Below are positions 43,631 through 52,671 of a DNA stretch of 64,000 bases, piece by piece. How positions within the stretch are numbered: position 1 is the first letter of the stretch; the number at the start of each line of letters is the position of its first letter. The stretch spans positions 682,001 through 746,000 of the forward strand of contig NZ_JOOE01000001.1 of NCBI RefSeq assembly GCF_000712135.1, read 5' to 3'. A program made the translations under genes and the position numbers. Under the pieces are notes generated by a model. It made no database searches. It had not been told where the DNA came from and saw only the letters and a program-made list of their open reading frames with translations. The DNA is from Sphingomonas sp. UNC305MFCol5.2. GTDB taxonomy: Bacteria > Pseudomonadota > Alphaproteobacteria > Sphingomonadales > Sphingomonadaceae.

Positions 43631-44535
43631 TTCGTGCCGCGCTCCTCTCGGGCATCGCCTGGTTGAGCCTGGCCAGCCCGAGCGATTCCGCAACGCAAGT
43701 GACCAGCGTCGACCCGCTGGCGGTTCAGGACGATGATTTCGCCCGCCACCGCGATCCCGCTGAGTGGCGGGGCCTCGATGTCAGCCGCATCGAGTTCCGC
43801 GAGGAGCGTGCGGCGTGGCGGCTCTGGCGTATCGAAAACGCGGGTCACCGCCGCGGCCCGCTCTGGTTCGTGCCGCACGACAATGAAAATGCCGGATTCG
43901 AGGCCGGGCTGGAGGCAGTCCGGAAATATGGCGGCACGCTGATCGCAGTCGATGCCGGCATCGCCGATGACGGCGCCCGGATGAATCGGGCAGTCGATTA
44001 CGGCCGTCCGGTCGATCCCAACCGCAACTTCGATACCGCTTTGCCCGGCTATGCCCGCCGCATTCTCGCCGACCTGACGCCCGGCATGCCGATCATCGCG
44101 CTCCACACCAATGCGCGCGGCTTCGACACCGGCGAATCGCGCTGCAACAAGTCCGATCCGCCCGGCAGCGGGGTGATTTCGATCCGCTATTGCGACGATA
44201 TGCTGCGCCCCAGCCCTTCGCTCGGCCGCGCCTGGCCGTGGGACGACGACGATACCGTCGCCTTCGCCACCTTCCGCACCAGCGACAACCCCTCGGCCGC
44301 TTTCTGCCGCGACGAAATGATCGCCGCCGACTTCAACGTCGTCCAGGAACGCGTCGTGGAAAGCGATCGATCGCTCTCCAACTACGCGGTGTTGCACGGG
44401 CTCGACTATCTCAACTTCGAGACGCTCGACCGCGGCGACGGAGCCGACGGCCTTGCCGAAGGCCGCCGTCGCCTCGTCCACATCATCGATCGCGCGCTGG
44501 CAATGTGCGCGCCCAAGGTAAAGCCAGTCGACTGA
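43627..44535 (+). CDS. exported M14-like zinc carboxypeptidase/amidase (uncharacterised)
   Basis: A 302-residue protein with TTG start in a TTGA overlap and a short signal-like N terminus (MIRAALLSGIAWLSLASPSDS). It carries the key M14/AstE landmarks in order: H84-x2-E87 (PHDNENAG), D130-P-N132-R133-N-F (like the DxNRxF substrate loop), H160 (ALHTN) and a late glutamate E265 (YLNFET). These fit two zinc-ligand histidines, one zinc-ligand glutamate and a catalytic glutamate. I read this by eye and have not aligned it. The preceding gene is a serine hydrolase. A peptidoglycan or peptide substrate is a guess. Confidence 0.62.
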   Translation: MIRAALLSGIAWLSLASPSDSATQVTSVDPLAVQDDDFARHRDPAEWRGLDVSRIEFREERAAWRLWRIENAGHRRGPLWFVPHDNENAGFEAGLEAVRKYGGTLIAVDAGIADDGARMNRAVDYGRPVDPNRNFDTALPGYARRILADLTPGMPIIALHTNARGFDTGESRCNKSDPPGSGVISIRYCDDMLRPSPSLGRAWPWDDDDTVAFATFRTSDNPSAAFCRDEMIAADFNVVQERVVESDRSLSNYAVLHGLDYLNFETLDRGDGADGLAEGRRRLVHIIDRALAMCAPKVKPVD

Positions 44536-44537
44536 CC

Positions 44538-45404
44538 TCAGCCTGCGATCCCGTTGAGGGTCGCCACGGCGTCGTCCGGCAATACCAGTTCGCGAACCGC
44601 CAGATTCTCGCGCAGGTGCCCGAGCGAAGACGTGCCCGGGATCAGCAGGATGTTCGGCGAACGCTGGAGCAGCCAGGCCAGCGCGACCTGCATCGGCGTC
44701 GCCCCGAGTTGCTGCGCCACCGTGTCGAGCGTGCCCGACTGGAGCGGCGAGAAGCCGCCGAGCGGGAAGAAAGGCACGTAAGCGATCCGCGCCTCCGCCA
44801 GTGAATCGATCACCGCATCGTCGTCGCGGTGCGCGAGATTATAGTGATTCTGCACGCAGACCACGGGTGCGATCCCCCGCGCCTCCTCGATCTGCGTCGC
44901 AGTGGCGTTGCTGATCCCGAGGTGGCGGATCAGCCCCTGTTCGCGCAGCCGCGCCAGCCGCTCGAACTGCGGGGCGATCGTGCCTTCGCTGAGCCCATGC
45001 CCGCCATCGCCCATCACGCGAAGGTTGACCGCGTGGATCACCTCGAGCCCGAGGTTGCGCAGATTGTCGTGCACTGCGGCCTCGATCTCGTCGGGCGTGA
45101 ACGCCGGCAGCCACGCGCCGGCCTCGTCCCGCTTCGCGCCGACCTTGGTCACGAGCATCAGGTCACCGGGATAGGGGTACAGCGCCTCTCGGATGATCTG
45201 GTTTACGACGTGCGGCCCATAATAGTCGCAGGTGTCGATGTGATTGACGCCTGAGGCCACTGCCTCGCGCAACACCGCAATCGCCTGATCGCGGTCCCTG
45301 GGCGGGCCGAACACGCCGGGCCCGGCAAGCTGCATCGCGCCATAGCCGACGCGGTTCACGCTGCGGTCGCCCAGTTGCCAGGTCATCGGAAAATCGGACA
45401 TCAT
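44538..45404 (-). CDS. aldo/keto reductase, YdbC-like
   Basis: A 288-residue TIM-barrel NAD(P)H oxidoreductase. Catalytic residues are seen in HIDTCDYYG (Asp, Tyr) and VTKVGAKRD (Lys). The usual catalytic histidine region reads VNLRVMGDG, without histidine, as in YdbC-type members. AGGAGT precedes the double ATG at 45404/45401. It is divergent from a LysR regulator that probably controls it, with a 13-bp palindrome in between. Substrate unknown. Confidence 0.9.
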   Translation of the reverse strand: MMSDFPMTWQLGDRSVNRVGYGAMQLAGPGVFGPPRDRDQAIAVLREAVASGVNHIDTCDYYGPHVVNQIIREALYPYPGDLMLVTKVGAKRDEAGAWLPAFTPDEIEAAVHDNLRNLGLEVIHAVNLRVMGDGGHGLSEGTIAPQFERLARLREQGLIRHLGISNATATQIEEARGIAPVVCVQNHYNLAHRDDDAVIDSLAEARIAYVPFFPLGGFSPLQSGTLDTVAQQLGATPMQVALAWLLQRSPNILLIPGTSSLGHLRENLAVRELVLPDDAVATLNGIAG

Positions 45405-45472
45405 CTGCACTCCTGTATCGAGACCCCGCTTATCTAAGCCTTGCATCGTCGCGCGATAATCCGGCACAATCG

Positions 45473-45485
45473 GTACAGGCTGTAC
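45473..45485. promoter_or_regulatory. 13-bp palindrome in the aldo/keto reductase-LysR intergenic region
   Basis: GTACAG-G-CTGTAC is a perfect dyad 14 nt upstream of the lysR start and about 70 nt from the reductase start. Its location fits a LysR-type binding site controlling both divergent genes. The T-N11-A rule is not met exactly. Confidence 0.4.
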
Positions 45486-45498
45486 GGAATTTCGCACA

Positions 45499-46407
45499 AT
45501 GGATCTCGGCGACCTTGACGCCTTCCTCGCAGTAGCGCGCGCGAAGGGTTTTCGCGACGCTGCCCGCGCCACCGGCGCCAGCGCATCGGGGCTCAGCGAT
45601 GCGGTACGCAGGCTCGAGACGCGGCTCGGCGTCCGCCTGCTCAATCGCACCACCCGCAGCGTCGCGCCGACCGAAGCAGGTAGCCGCTTGCTCGAGCGGC
45701 TCGGCCCCGCGCTCGACGAAGTCGAGGCCGCGCTCGACGTGGTCAATCTCTTTCGAGACCGGCCGGCCGGCACGCTCAAGCTCAACGTGCCGGTGATCGC
45801 GGCGCGGCTGGTGCTTCCCCTGATCGTGCCCGGTTTCCTCGCTGCTTATCCCGAGATCCAGCTCGAGATCATCGCCGAGGACAATTTCGTCGATCTGCTC
45901 GCCTCGGGGTGCGACGCCGGCATCCGCTATGACGAAAGGCTCGAGCAGGACATGATCGCGGTGCCGATCGGGCCGCGGGTCCAGCGCTTCGCCGCAGGTG
46001 CTTCAGCCGACTATCTCGCGCGCCGCGGTACGCCCGGGCACCCGAGCGACTTGCTCCAGCACGCATGCCTGCGCGGCCGCTTCGCCAATCGCGGCCTGCA
46101 TGCCTGGGAATTCGTCCGCGACGGCGAGGCGGTTCGCGTCGAGCCCAACGGCCCCTTGGTCGTCAGTCTCAGCACTGCGTTCGACCTTTTGATCGACACA
46201 GCGATCGCCGGAGCCGGGATCGTCACCTCGTTCGAGGGCGTGCTGCGCCCCCATTTCCATAGCGGCGCGCTCGTCCCGGTGCTCGAGGATTGGTGGGAAA
46301 GCTTTCCCGGCCCCTTTCTCTATTATCCCGGCCGCCGTCTCGTCCCCGCGCCGCTGCGTGCCTTCATCGACTATGTGAAGGCGCATCCGGCTCACGGCAG
46401 CGCATAG
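45499..46407 (+). CDS. LysR family transcriptional regulator
   Basis: A 302-residue regulator with an N-terminal winged helix (MDLGDLDAFLAVARAKGFRDAARATGASASGLSDAVRRLE) and a C-terminal periplasmic-binding-like effector domain. Closest in style to the CrgA-like group of aldehyde-reductase regulators. It is divergent from the aldo/keto reductase, its likely target, and overlaps the convergent PQQ dehydrogenase 3' end by 16 bp. The inducer is unknown. Confidence 0.92.
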   Translation: MDLGDLDAFLAVARAKGFRDAARATGASASGLSDAVRRLETRLGVRLLNRTTRSVAPTEAGSRLLERLGPALDEVEAALDVVNLFRDRPAGTLKLNVPVIAARLVLPLIVPGFLAAYPEIQLEIIAEDNFVDLLASGCDAGIRYDERLEQDMIAVPIGPRVQRFAAGASADYLARRGTPGHPSDLLQHACLRGRFANRGLHAWEFVRDGEAVRVEPNGPLVVSLSTAFDLLIDTAIAGAGIVTSFEGVLRPHFHSGALVPVLEDWWESFPGPFLYYPGRRLVPAPLRAFIDYVKAHPAHGSA

Positions 46408-48830
46408 GCCACCACTTCGTCGCTCACCGGCGTCTCCATGAAATGGTGTCCGCCGGCATAGAGGACGAGATACTGCTTGCCGTTCATCTCATAGGTCATC
46501 GGCGTCGCCTGCCCGCCGCCGGGCAGCACGTCCTTCCACACCGTCTTGCCGGTATTGAGGTCGATCGCGCGGATCAGATTGTCGGTCGCCGCCGCGATGA
46601 ACACGAGCCCGCTCGCGGTCACCACCGCGCCGCCATTGTTGGGCGTGCCGATGGTGATCGGCAGCATCGAGGGAATACCGAACGGCCCGTTGGTCCGTGC
46701 CTCGCCGAAAGCGCGGTCCCAGATCGTCTTGCCCGTCGCCATGTCGATCGCGCGGATCCCGCCATAAGGCGGCTGCTTGCATAGCATACCGGTGAAGGGC
46801 AGCCGCCAGCCGGCATTGACGCTGATCGCATAAGGCGTGTTGGCCTGCGGATCGCCCGCGCCCTCCGCGCCGCCGATCCTCCCGCGCGCCTGATCACGCG
46901 GCGCCCAGCCGAGCTTGTCGGCCTCGGCACGCGGCACCAGCCGGACGTAATTGGGCATGTCGTTGTAGTTGGCGACGATCACTCCGCGCGCCGGATCGAC
47001 GGCGACACCGCCCCAATCGGTCCCGCCATTATAGCCGGGATATTCGATCGAATGTCCCTTCGTCACGGGCGGGGTGAAGAACCCCTGATAGCTCGCCCTG
47101 CGGAACTGGATCCGGCAGATCATCTGGTCGATCGGCGACATGCCCCACATGTCGCGCTCGGTGAGGTCGGGCTTGCGCAGCGTATGCCATAAAGACACCG
47201 GCTGGGTCGCCGCGCGCTGCTCGGGCTCAACCCCGCCCCCGGGCACTTTCATCTCGCCGATCGGCGTCAGCGGCCGCCCGGTCCGCCGGTCGAGCACATA
47301 GATGTCGCCCTGCTTGGAGGGCAGCACTAAGGCCGGCGCGCCCTTGTAATCGACCAGGGTCGCCTGCGCGCCGAAATCATAGTCCCACACGTCCTTGCGC
47401 ACCGCCTGGAAGCGCCAGCGCGGCTTGCCGGTAGTGACGTCGAGCGCGACCAGCGAAGTGGCGAACTCGTTTTCCTGCGGGCGGCGCAGCGAAGAATAAT
47501 AGTCCGCCGCGGCGTTCCCCATCGGCAGATAGACGAGGCCGAGCTGCTCGTCGCCGCTCGCCATCGTCCACATGTTCGGCGTCCCGCGCGACCATTCCTG
47601 CCCGGCAGGCGGCGCGCCGTTCCATTCCGGGCGCATCATGTCCCACGCCCAGCGCAATTGGCCCGTGCGCGCGTCGAACCCCTGGATCACCCCCGAAGGC
47701 GCCCAGCGATCCTGCCCGTCGAGCACCTGGTGTCCGGTGACGAGGATCCCGCGCACCAGGGTCGGCGGCGAATTGATCGAGACGAAGCCGTCGGGAACCT
47801 TGCCCATCCCGACCTTGGTATCGACTTGCCCATTGGTGCCGAAATCGGCGCATAGCCGCCCAGAGCGCGCATCGACGGCGATCAGCCGGGCATCGAGCGT
47901 CCCCTCGATGATCCGCGTGGCGCAGGGCTGGTCCGCCGCCATTCCGGGCACCGCATAATGCACCACGCCCCGGCAAGCGGCGGTATAGGGGATCGCATTG
48001 TCCGGCACCTTGGGATCGTAGCGCCATTTCTCCCTCCCAGTCGCCGGATCGAGCGCGATCAGGATGTTCTTGGGCGTGCACAGATACAGGCTGTCGCGCA
48101 CCTTGAGCGGCGTATTCTCGGCGCCATAGGTGCCCTGGATCTGCGGCGAGGATGGGAGATCGCCGGTGTGGATCGTCCAGACGCGCCGGAGCTTGCCGAC
48201 ATTCTCCGCGTTGATTTGGGTCAGCGGCGAATAGCGCCGCGCGCTGGTGGTGCCGCCATAAGCCGGCCAGTCGGCGCCGGTCTGCTGACTCGAGGGGTCG
48301 CCCATCCCGCGCGTGCCCGCTACGGGCAAGGCCGCCAACACGGGGTTGGGCTGGTTCGCCGCCGCCACCCAGAAATCGACCGTGGTGAGCACCAGGGCCG
48401 CGACCACGCCGATCAGCGCCAGCCGCCAGCGATCCTGCCGCCGGCTCAACGTCGCCATCGCCAGTATCACTTCGAGCAGCAGTACTACCGGCGCGATCAC
48501 CCGCGGCACCTGCGCCCAGGCATTGGCTCCGACTTCCCACCACGCCCAGAGCGCGCTGAGCACGACGATCGCAAGATAGACCCAGCCGCCGAGCATCCGT
48601 CCGCGGATCAGCAGCACGCCTGCCACCACCATCGCCACGCCCGCCAGCAGGTAATAAAGCGACCCGCCAAGCACCGCGAGCCACGCCCCGCCGATAGTGA
48701 GGATCAGCCCGATCAGAGCGAGGAGCACGCCCGCGATTATCGACAGCCAGCTACCCCAACGCCGTCTGCTGGCAAGGGGTTCGCTCCGTACCGGAGGCTG
48801 ATCGTCGGCATCGCCACGAGCATCGGTCAC
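46392..48830 (-). CDS. gcd: membrane-bound PQQ-dependent dehydrogenase, glucose/quinate/shikimate family
   Basis: An 812-residue quinoprotein. About five membrane helices occupy residues 25-145, anchoring it and carrying ubiquinone interaction. The remainder is an eight-bladed PQQ propeller facing the periplasm (GADWPAYGGTTSARRYSPLTQI; WTMASGDEQLGLVYLPMGNAAADYY). The start is GTG. It oxidises a sugar or polyol at the outer face of the membrane and passes electrons to ubiquinone. Whether glucose or quinate is used is not determined. PQQ synthesis genes are not in the window. Confidence 0.92.
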   Translation of the reverse strand: MTDARGDADDQPPVRSEPLASRRRWGSWLSIIAGVLLALIGLILTIGGAWLAVLGGSLYYLLAGVAMVVAGVLLIRGRMLGGWVYLAIVVLSALWAWWEVGANAWAQVPRVIAPVVLLLEVILAMATLSRRQDRWRLALIGVVAALVLTTVDFWVAAANQPNPVLAALPVAGTRGMGDPSSQQTGADWPAYGGTTSARRYSPLTQINAENVGKLRRVWTIHTGDLPSSPQIQGTYGAENTPLKVRDSLYLCTPKNILIALDPATGREKWRYDPKVPDNAIPYTAACRGVVHYAVPGMAADQPCATRIIEGTLDARLIAVDARSGRLCADFGTNGQVDTKVGMGKVPDGFVSINSPPTLVRGILVTGHQVLDGQDRWAPSGVIQGFDARTGQLRWAWDMMRPEWNGAPPAGQEWSRGTPNMWTMASGDEQLGLVYLPMGNAAADYYSSLRRPQENEFATSLVALDVTTGKPRWRFQAVRKDVWDYDFGAQATLVDYKGAPALVLPSKQGDIYVLDRRTGRPLTPIGEMKVPGGGVEPEQRAATQPVSLWHTLRKPDLTERDMWGMSPIDQMICRIQFRRASYQGFFTPPVTKGHSIEYPGYNGGTDWGGVAVDPARGVIVANYNDMPNYVRLVPRAEADKLGWAPRDQARGRIGGAEGAGDPQANTPYAISVNAGWRLPFTGMLCKQPPYGGIRAIDMATGKTIWDRAFGEARTNGPFGIPSMLPITIGTPNNGGAVVTASGLVFIAAATDNLIRAIDLNTGKTVWKDVLPGGGQATPMTYEMNGKQYLVLYAGGHHFMETPVSDEVVAYALP

Positions 48831-48983
48831 ACGCAGTCTCCCGTGAACGGGGCGCTCCCTTGAGGCTGGGGCGTCAGGACCCTGGGCTAACCAGCCGGAC
48901 GGGAGACCGGTTCCGAAATGAACAAAAATTCATCTTGAATCCGGGGCTAGGCGCGGCGGCCTTGCGCCCCTAGATCACTGGCC

Positions 48984-50378
48984 ATGCCTGATCTCAACAC
49001 GCTTGTTCAGCCCGATCGCGGCCAGCCCGCGCGCACTATCCATCTGATCGACGCCAAGGGCTTCGATGCCTGGCTCGCCGCGCAGCCGCCGCGCCACCGC
49101 ATTGCCGCGCAGGCGCAGAAACTGGTGCCCACCGGCTATTCGAGCGCGATCCTGCCCGGTGACGGGCCCGAGGACTGGTCGGTCGTCACCGTGGTCGCCA
49201 ATGTCGAGCGGCTCACGCCCTGGTGCCTCGCCAAACTCGCCGACACGTTGCCCGAGGGCACCTATCGCGTCGACGGCCGCGAGCCCGGCAAGGCGCTGCT
49301 CGGCTGGCTGACCGCCCAGTACAAATTCGATCGCTACAAGAAGAAGGACGACAAGGCGCTTGGCCCGCGCATCTTGCTCACCGCCGATCCCGCGAAGATG
49401 GAAGAGGCGCTGCGCCTCGCCGGTGTCACCTTCAAGTTGCGCGACCGGATCAACACCGGCGCCAACGACATGGGGCCCGCCGATCTCGAGGCCGCCGCCG
49501 CCGATCTGGCCAAGGAATATGGCGCGACGCTCACCGTCGTGAAGGGCAAGGAAGTCGAGAAGGGCTATGGCATGCTCTGGGCGGTCGGCAAGGCCGCCGG
49601 CGAGGGCCGCGAGCCGCGGCTGATCGAGCTCGAATGGGGCAATCCCGATCATCCGCGCATCGCGATCATCGGCAAGGGCGTGTGCTTCGATACCGGCGGG
49701 CTCGACATCAAGACCGCCGCCGGCATGCGGCTGATGAAGAAGGACATGGGCGGTGCCGCGCACGCGCTCGCGCTCGCCGAATTGGTGATGCAGAACCGCC
49801 TGCCCGTCCGCCTCCACATGCTCGTCCCCGCGGTCGAGAATTCGATCAACGGTGAGGCCACGCGCCCCGGCGACATCATGATCTCCCGCAAAGGCCTGTC
49901 GGTCGAGAACAGCAACACCGATGCCGAAGGCCGGCTGATCCTCGGCGATGCGCTCACCAAGGCGGCCGAGAGCAATCCCGAGCTCGTCTTCGACTTCGCG
50001 ACGCTCACCGGTGCTGCCCGCGTCGCGCTCGGCGCCGACCTGCAGGCCCTGTTCGCCAATGACGACACGCTCGCCTCGGAACTGCTCGCCGCCGCCGAGG
50101 CCGAGGCGGATCCGATGTGGCGCATGCCACTCTACGATCCGTACAAGGATCTGCTCAAGTCCGACGTCGCCGATCTGGTCAATGCGGCCGAGGGCCCCTT
50201 CGGTGGCGCGATCACGGCCGCCTTGTTCCTCAAGGAATTCGCGCCCGAAAAGGCGCAATGGGCGCATTTCGACATCTTCTGCTGGAACGGCTCGGCCAAG
50301 CCCGGCCGGCCGAAGGGCGCCGAGGCAGTCAGCCTGCGCGCGACGTGGAAGGTACTGAAGGACCGCTACGCCGGCTGA
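48984..50378 (+). CDS. leucyl aminopeptidase family protein (M17)
   Basis: A 464-residue dinuclear-metal exopeptidase. Metal and catalytic residues lie in GKGVCFDTGGLDIK and SNTDAEGRLILGDAL, and the lysine-rich helix MKKDMGGAAHAL follows. The N-terminal ~150 residues are shorter than in E. coli PepA, closer to the PepB-like group. It removes N-terminal residues from peptides in the cytoplasm. The neighbours are unrelated. Confidence 0.94.
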   Translation: MPDLNTLVQPDRGQPARTIHLIDAKGFDAWLAAQPPRHRIAAQAQKLVPTGYSSAILPGDGPEDWSVVTVVANVERLTPWCLAKLADTLPEGTYRVDGREPGKALLGWLTAQYKFDRYKKKDDKALGPRILLTADPAKMEEALRLAGVTFKLRDRINTGANDMGPADLEAAAADLAKEYGATLTVVKGKEVEKGYGMLWAVGKAAGEGREPRLIELEWGNPDHPRIAIIGKGVCFDTGGLDIKTAAGMRLMKKDMGGAAHALALAELVMQNRLPVRLHMLVPAVENSINGEATRPGDIMISRKGLSVENSNTDAEGRLILGDALTKAAESNPELVFDFATLTGAARVALGADLQALFANDDTLASELLAAAEAEADPMWRMPLYDPYKDLLKSDVADLVNAAEGPFGGAITAALFLKEFAPEKAQWAHFDIFCWNGSAKPGRPKGAEAVSLRATWKVLKDRYAG

Positions 50379-50420
50379 GCCCCCTCCCCGTCGCCGCATG
50401 CCTCTGCTATCGCCAGCCGC

Positions 50421-51782
50421 ATGCAGGCCGCCCACCCCAGGCTCACTCTCGTCGCGTGCATTCTCGCGTCGAGCCTCGCCTTTATCGACGGTTCGGTCAC
50501 CAACGTCGCGCTGCCGGCGATCGGCGCGGATCTCCACGCGACGCCCGCCGAACTGCAATGGACGATCAACGCCTATCTGCTGCCGCTCTCGGCATTGTTG
50601 CTGATCGGCGGCGCGGCGGGCGACCATTTCGGACGGCGGAAACTGCTCGTCATCGGCATCGCGATCTTCACCCTCGCCTCGATCGCCTGCGCACTCGCGA
50701 GCGACCTGACCGTGCTCCTCGTCGCCCGCGCGGCGCAGGGCATCGGCGCGGCGATCCTGCTCCCCAACAGCCTCGCGACGCTCGGCCATTCGTTCACCGG
50801 TGAAGCGCGCGGCAAGGCGATCGGCACCTGGGCCGGAGTCGGCGCGATCGCCGGCGCGGTCGGCCCGCCGCTTGGCGGCTGGCTGGTCGACGCGATCGGC
50901 TGGCGTGCGATCTTCTACGTCAACGTGCCGGTGGCCGCCGCCGCGATCCTGATCGCGCTGCTATATGTCGAGGAAAGCGCCGAGGGCGAGCTGCCGCTCG
51001 ACTTGCCGGGCGCCTTTGCCGCCACGGTCGCGCTCGGCGCGCTCACCTGGGCGCTCACGCTCTGGTCGAGCCATCACACCTTCGACGCCACCGTGGCGAT
51101 CGGCCTCGCCGCCGGCCTGCTCGCCACGGGGCTGTTCCTGTGGATCGAGCATCACCGCGGCGCCCGCGCGATGATGCCCGTCGCGATGTTCGGCTCGCGC
51201 GCCTTTGCCGGGCTGACCCTGCTCACCTTCCTGCTCTACGGCGCGCTGGGCGGAGTATTGCTGCTGCTTCCCTTCGTGCTGATCGAGGCGGCGGGCTACA
51301 CCGCGCTGCAAGCCGGGCTCGCTTTGCTGCCGATGCCGCTCGGCATGGGGCTGGCGTCGCGAGTGATGGGGCGCGTGACGGCGCAGGTGGGGCCGCGCTG
51401 GCCGCTCACCATCGGCGCGTTCGTCGTCGCCATCGGCTTCGCATTGCTCGTCCTGGTCGACGAGGACGCATCCTATTGGACTTCGGTCTTCCCCGGCTGC
51501 CTCGTCATCGCGATCGGCATGTCGAGCGTCGCCGCCCCGCTCACCACCGCAGTGCTCGCCTCGGTCGACGACACGCATGGCGGCACCGCCTCGGGCTTCA
51601 ACAGCGCGATCGCACGCACCGGCGGCCTGATCGCCACGGCGATTGCGGGCGCGGTGATCGCCAGCGCCGGACCTGCGTTGATCGCAGCTTTCCACGGCGG
51701 CGCGTTGGTCGGCGCCGTGATGGCGCTGCTGTCGAGCGGCACTGCCTTCCTCACTCTCGGCGGGCAGTCTGCCAAACATTAA
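50421..51782 (+). CDS. MFS transporter, DHA2 (EmrB/QacA) family
   Basis: A 453-residue major facilitator protein with 12-14 membrane helices. Diagnostic stretches are SLAFIDGSVTNVALPAIGADL in helix 1, GGAAGDHFGRRKLL in the loop between helices 2 and 3, and PNSLATLGHSFTGEARGKAIGTWAGVGAIAGAVGPPLGGWL, the antiporter motif C. This family exports drugs, bile salts or siderophores. The protein is on the short side for DHA2. No regulator is adjacent. Confidence 0.92.
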   Translation: MQAAHPRLTLVACILASSLAFIDGSVTNVALPAIGADLHATPAELQWTINAYLLPLSALLLIGGAAGDHFGRRKLLVIGIAIFTLASIACALASDLTVLLVARAAQGIGAAILLPNSLATLGHSFTGEARGKAIGTWAGVGAIAGAVGPPLGGWLVDAIGWRAIFYVNVPVAAAAILIALLYVEESAEGELPLDLPGAFAATVALGALTWALTLWSSHHTFDATVAIGLAAGLLATGLFLWIEHHRGARAMMPVAMFGSRAFAGLTLLTFLLYGALGGVLLLLPFVLIEAAGYTALQAGLALLPMPLGMGLASRVMGRVTAQVGPRWPLTIGAFVVAIGFALLVLVDEDASYWTSVFPGCLVIAIGMSSVAAPLTTAVLASVDDTHGGTASGFNSAIARTGGLIATAIAGAVIASAGPALIAAFHGGALVGAVMALLSSGTAFLTLGGQSAKH

Positions 51783-51803
51783 TCTTGTTCCCCGACGAAC
51801 AGC

Positions 51804-52556
51804 TCAACCTCGGCTCACTGCCGCCGCAGCCTCGATGATCGGCACGAACTTCCCGGCGGTGAGACTCGCGCCGCCGACCAGCGCGCCGTCGACATTGTCG
51901 ACCGCGAGGATGTCCGCCGCATTCGCGCCCGTCACCGATCCGCCGTAGAGGATGCGGATCCCGTCGGCCGCGTCGCCCACCATCGTGCGCAGCTTGGCGC
52001 GCGCGATCGCGTGCATCGAGGCGATTTCCTCGAGCGTCGGGGTCTTGCCGGTGCCGATCGCCCAGCGCGGCTCATAAGCGAGCGTCAGCCAGTCGCCATG
52101 CGCGCCTTCGGGCAACGACTTCTCAATCTGCGACTGGACGATCCGCTCGGCCCGGCCGGCATCGTGCTCAGCCTCGGTTTCGCCGCAGCACAGGATCACC
52201 TTGAGCCCTTGCCGCCGCGCTGCGGCCGCCTTGGCCCAGGCGTCATGGCTGGTCTCATGCTGGTCGGCGCGCCGCTCCGAATGGCCGACGATGGTCAGCG
52301 TGGCGCCGCATTCGAGCAGCATCTCGGCCGAAATGCAGCCGGTATGCGCGCCCCTGTCGGCCTCGTGCACGTCCTGTGCACCGATCGGCATCGCGCCGGC
52401 CACCGCGACGGCCGGCTCGATCAGCGTGAACGGCACGCACAGGGCGACGTCCACCCGCGGATTCTCTCGCGCCGCCGCCGCGATCGCCGCGATCTCGCCG
52501 AGCTGGGACTTGAGCCCGTGCATCTTCCAGTTCCCGGCGACCAGCTTGCGGCGCAT
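51804..52556 (-). CDS. tpiA: triose-phosphate isomerase
   Basis: A 250-residue glycolytic TIM barrel converting dihydroxyacetone phosphate and glyceraldehyde 3-phosphate. Catalytic lysine in AGNWKMHG, histidine in IVGHSERR and glutamate in LAYEPRWAIGTG are all present, with phosphate-loop ILYGGSV. ATG 52556 follows GGGAGAAGG. It is divergent from ppiD by 115 bp, a layout conserved in sphingomonads. Confidence 0.97.
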   Translation of the reverse strand: MRRKLVAGNWKMHGLKSQLGEIAAIAAAARENPRVDVALCVPFTLIEPAVAVAGAMPIGAQDVHEADRGAHTGCISAEMLLECGATLTIVGHSERRADQHETSHDAWAKAAAARRQGLKVILCCGETEAEHDAGRAERIVQSQIEKSLPEGAHGDWLTLAYEPRWAIGTGKTPTLEEIASMHAIARAKLRTMVGDAADGIRILYGGSVTGANAADILAVDNVDGALVGGASLTAGKFVPIIEAAAAVSRG

Positions 52557-52671
52557 GTCCTTCTCCCTCGTTGCTGCATCGCCGATAGCAAGCCCGCCGT
52601 GCGGCACAAGCTTGATGGCCGCGATCTGCCGCCCTAAAGCACCCCGGACTTCCTCTTTCGAACGGCTCTTC

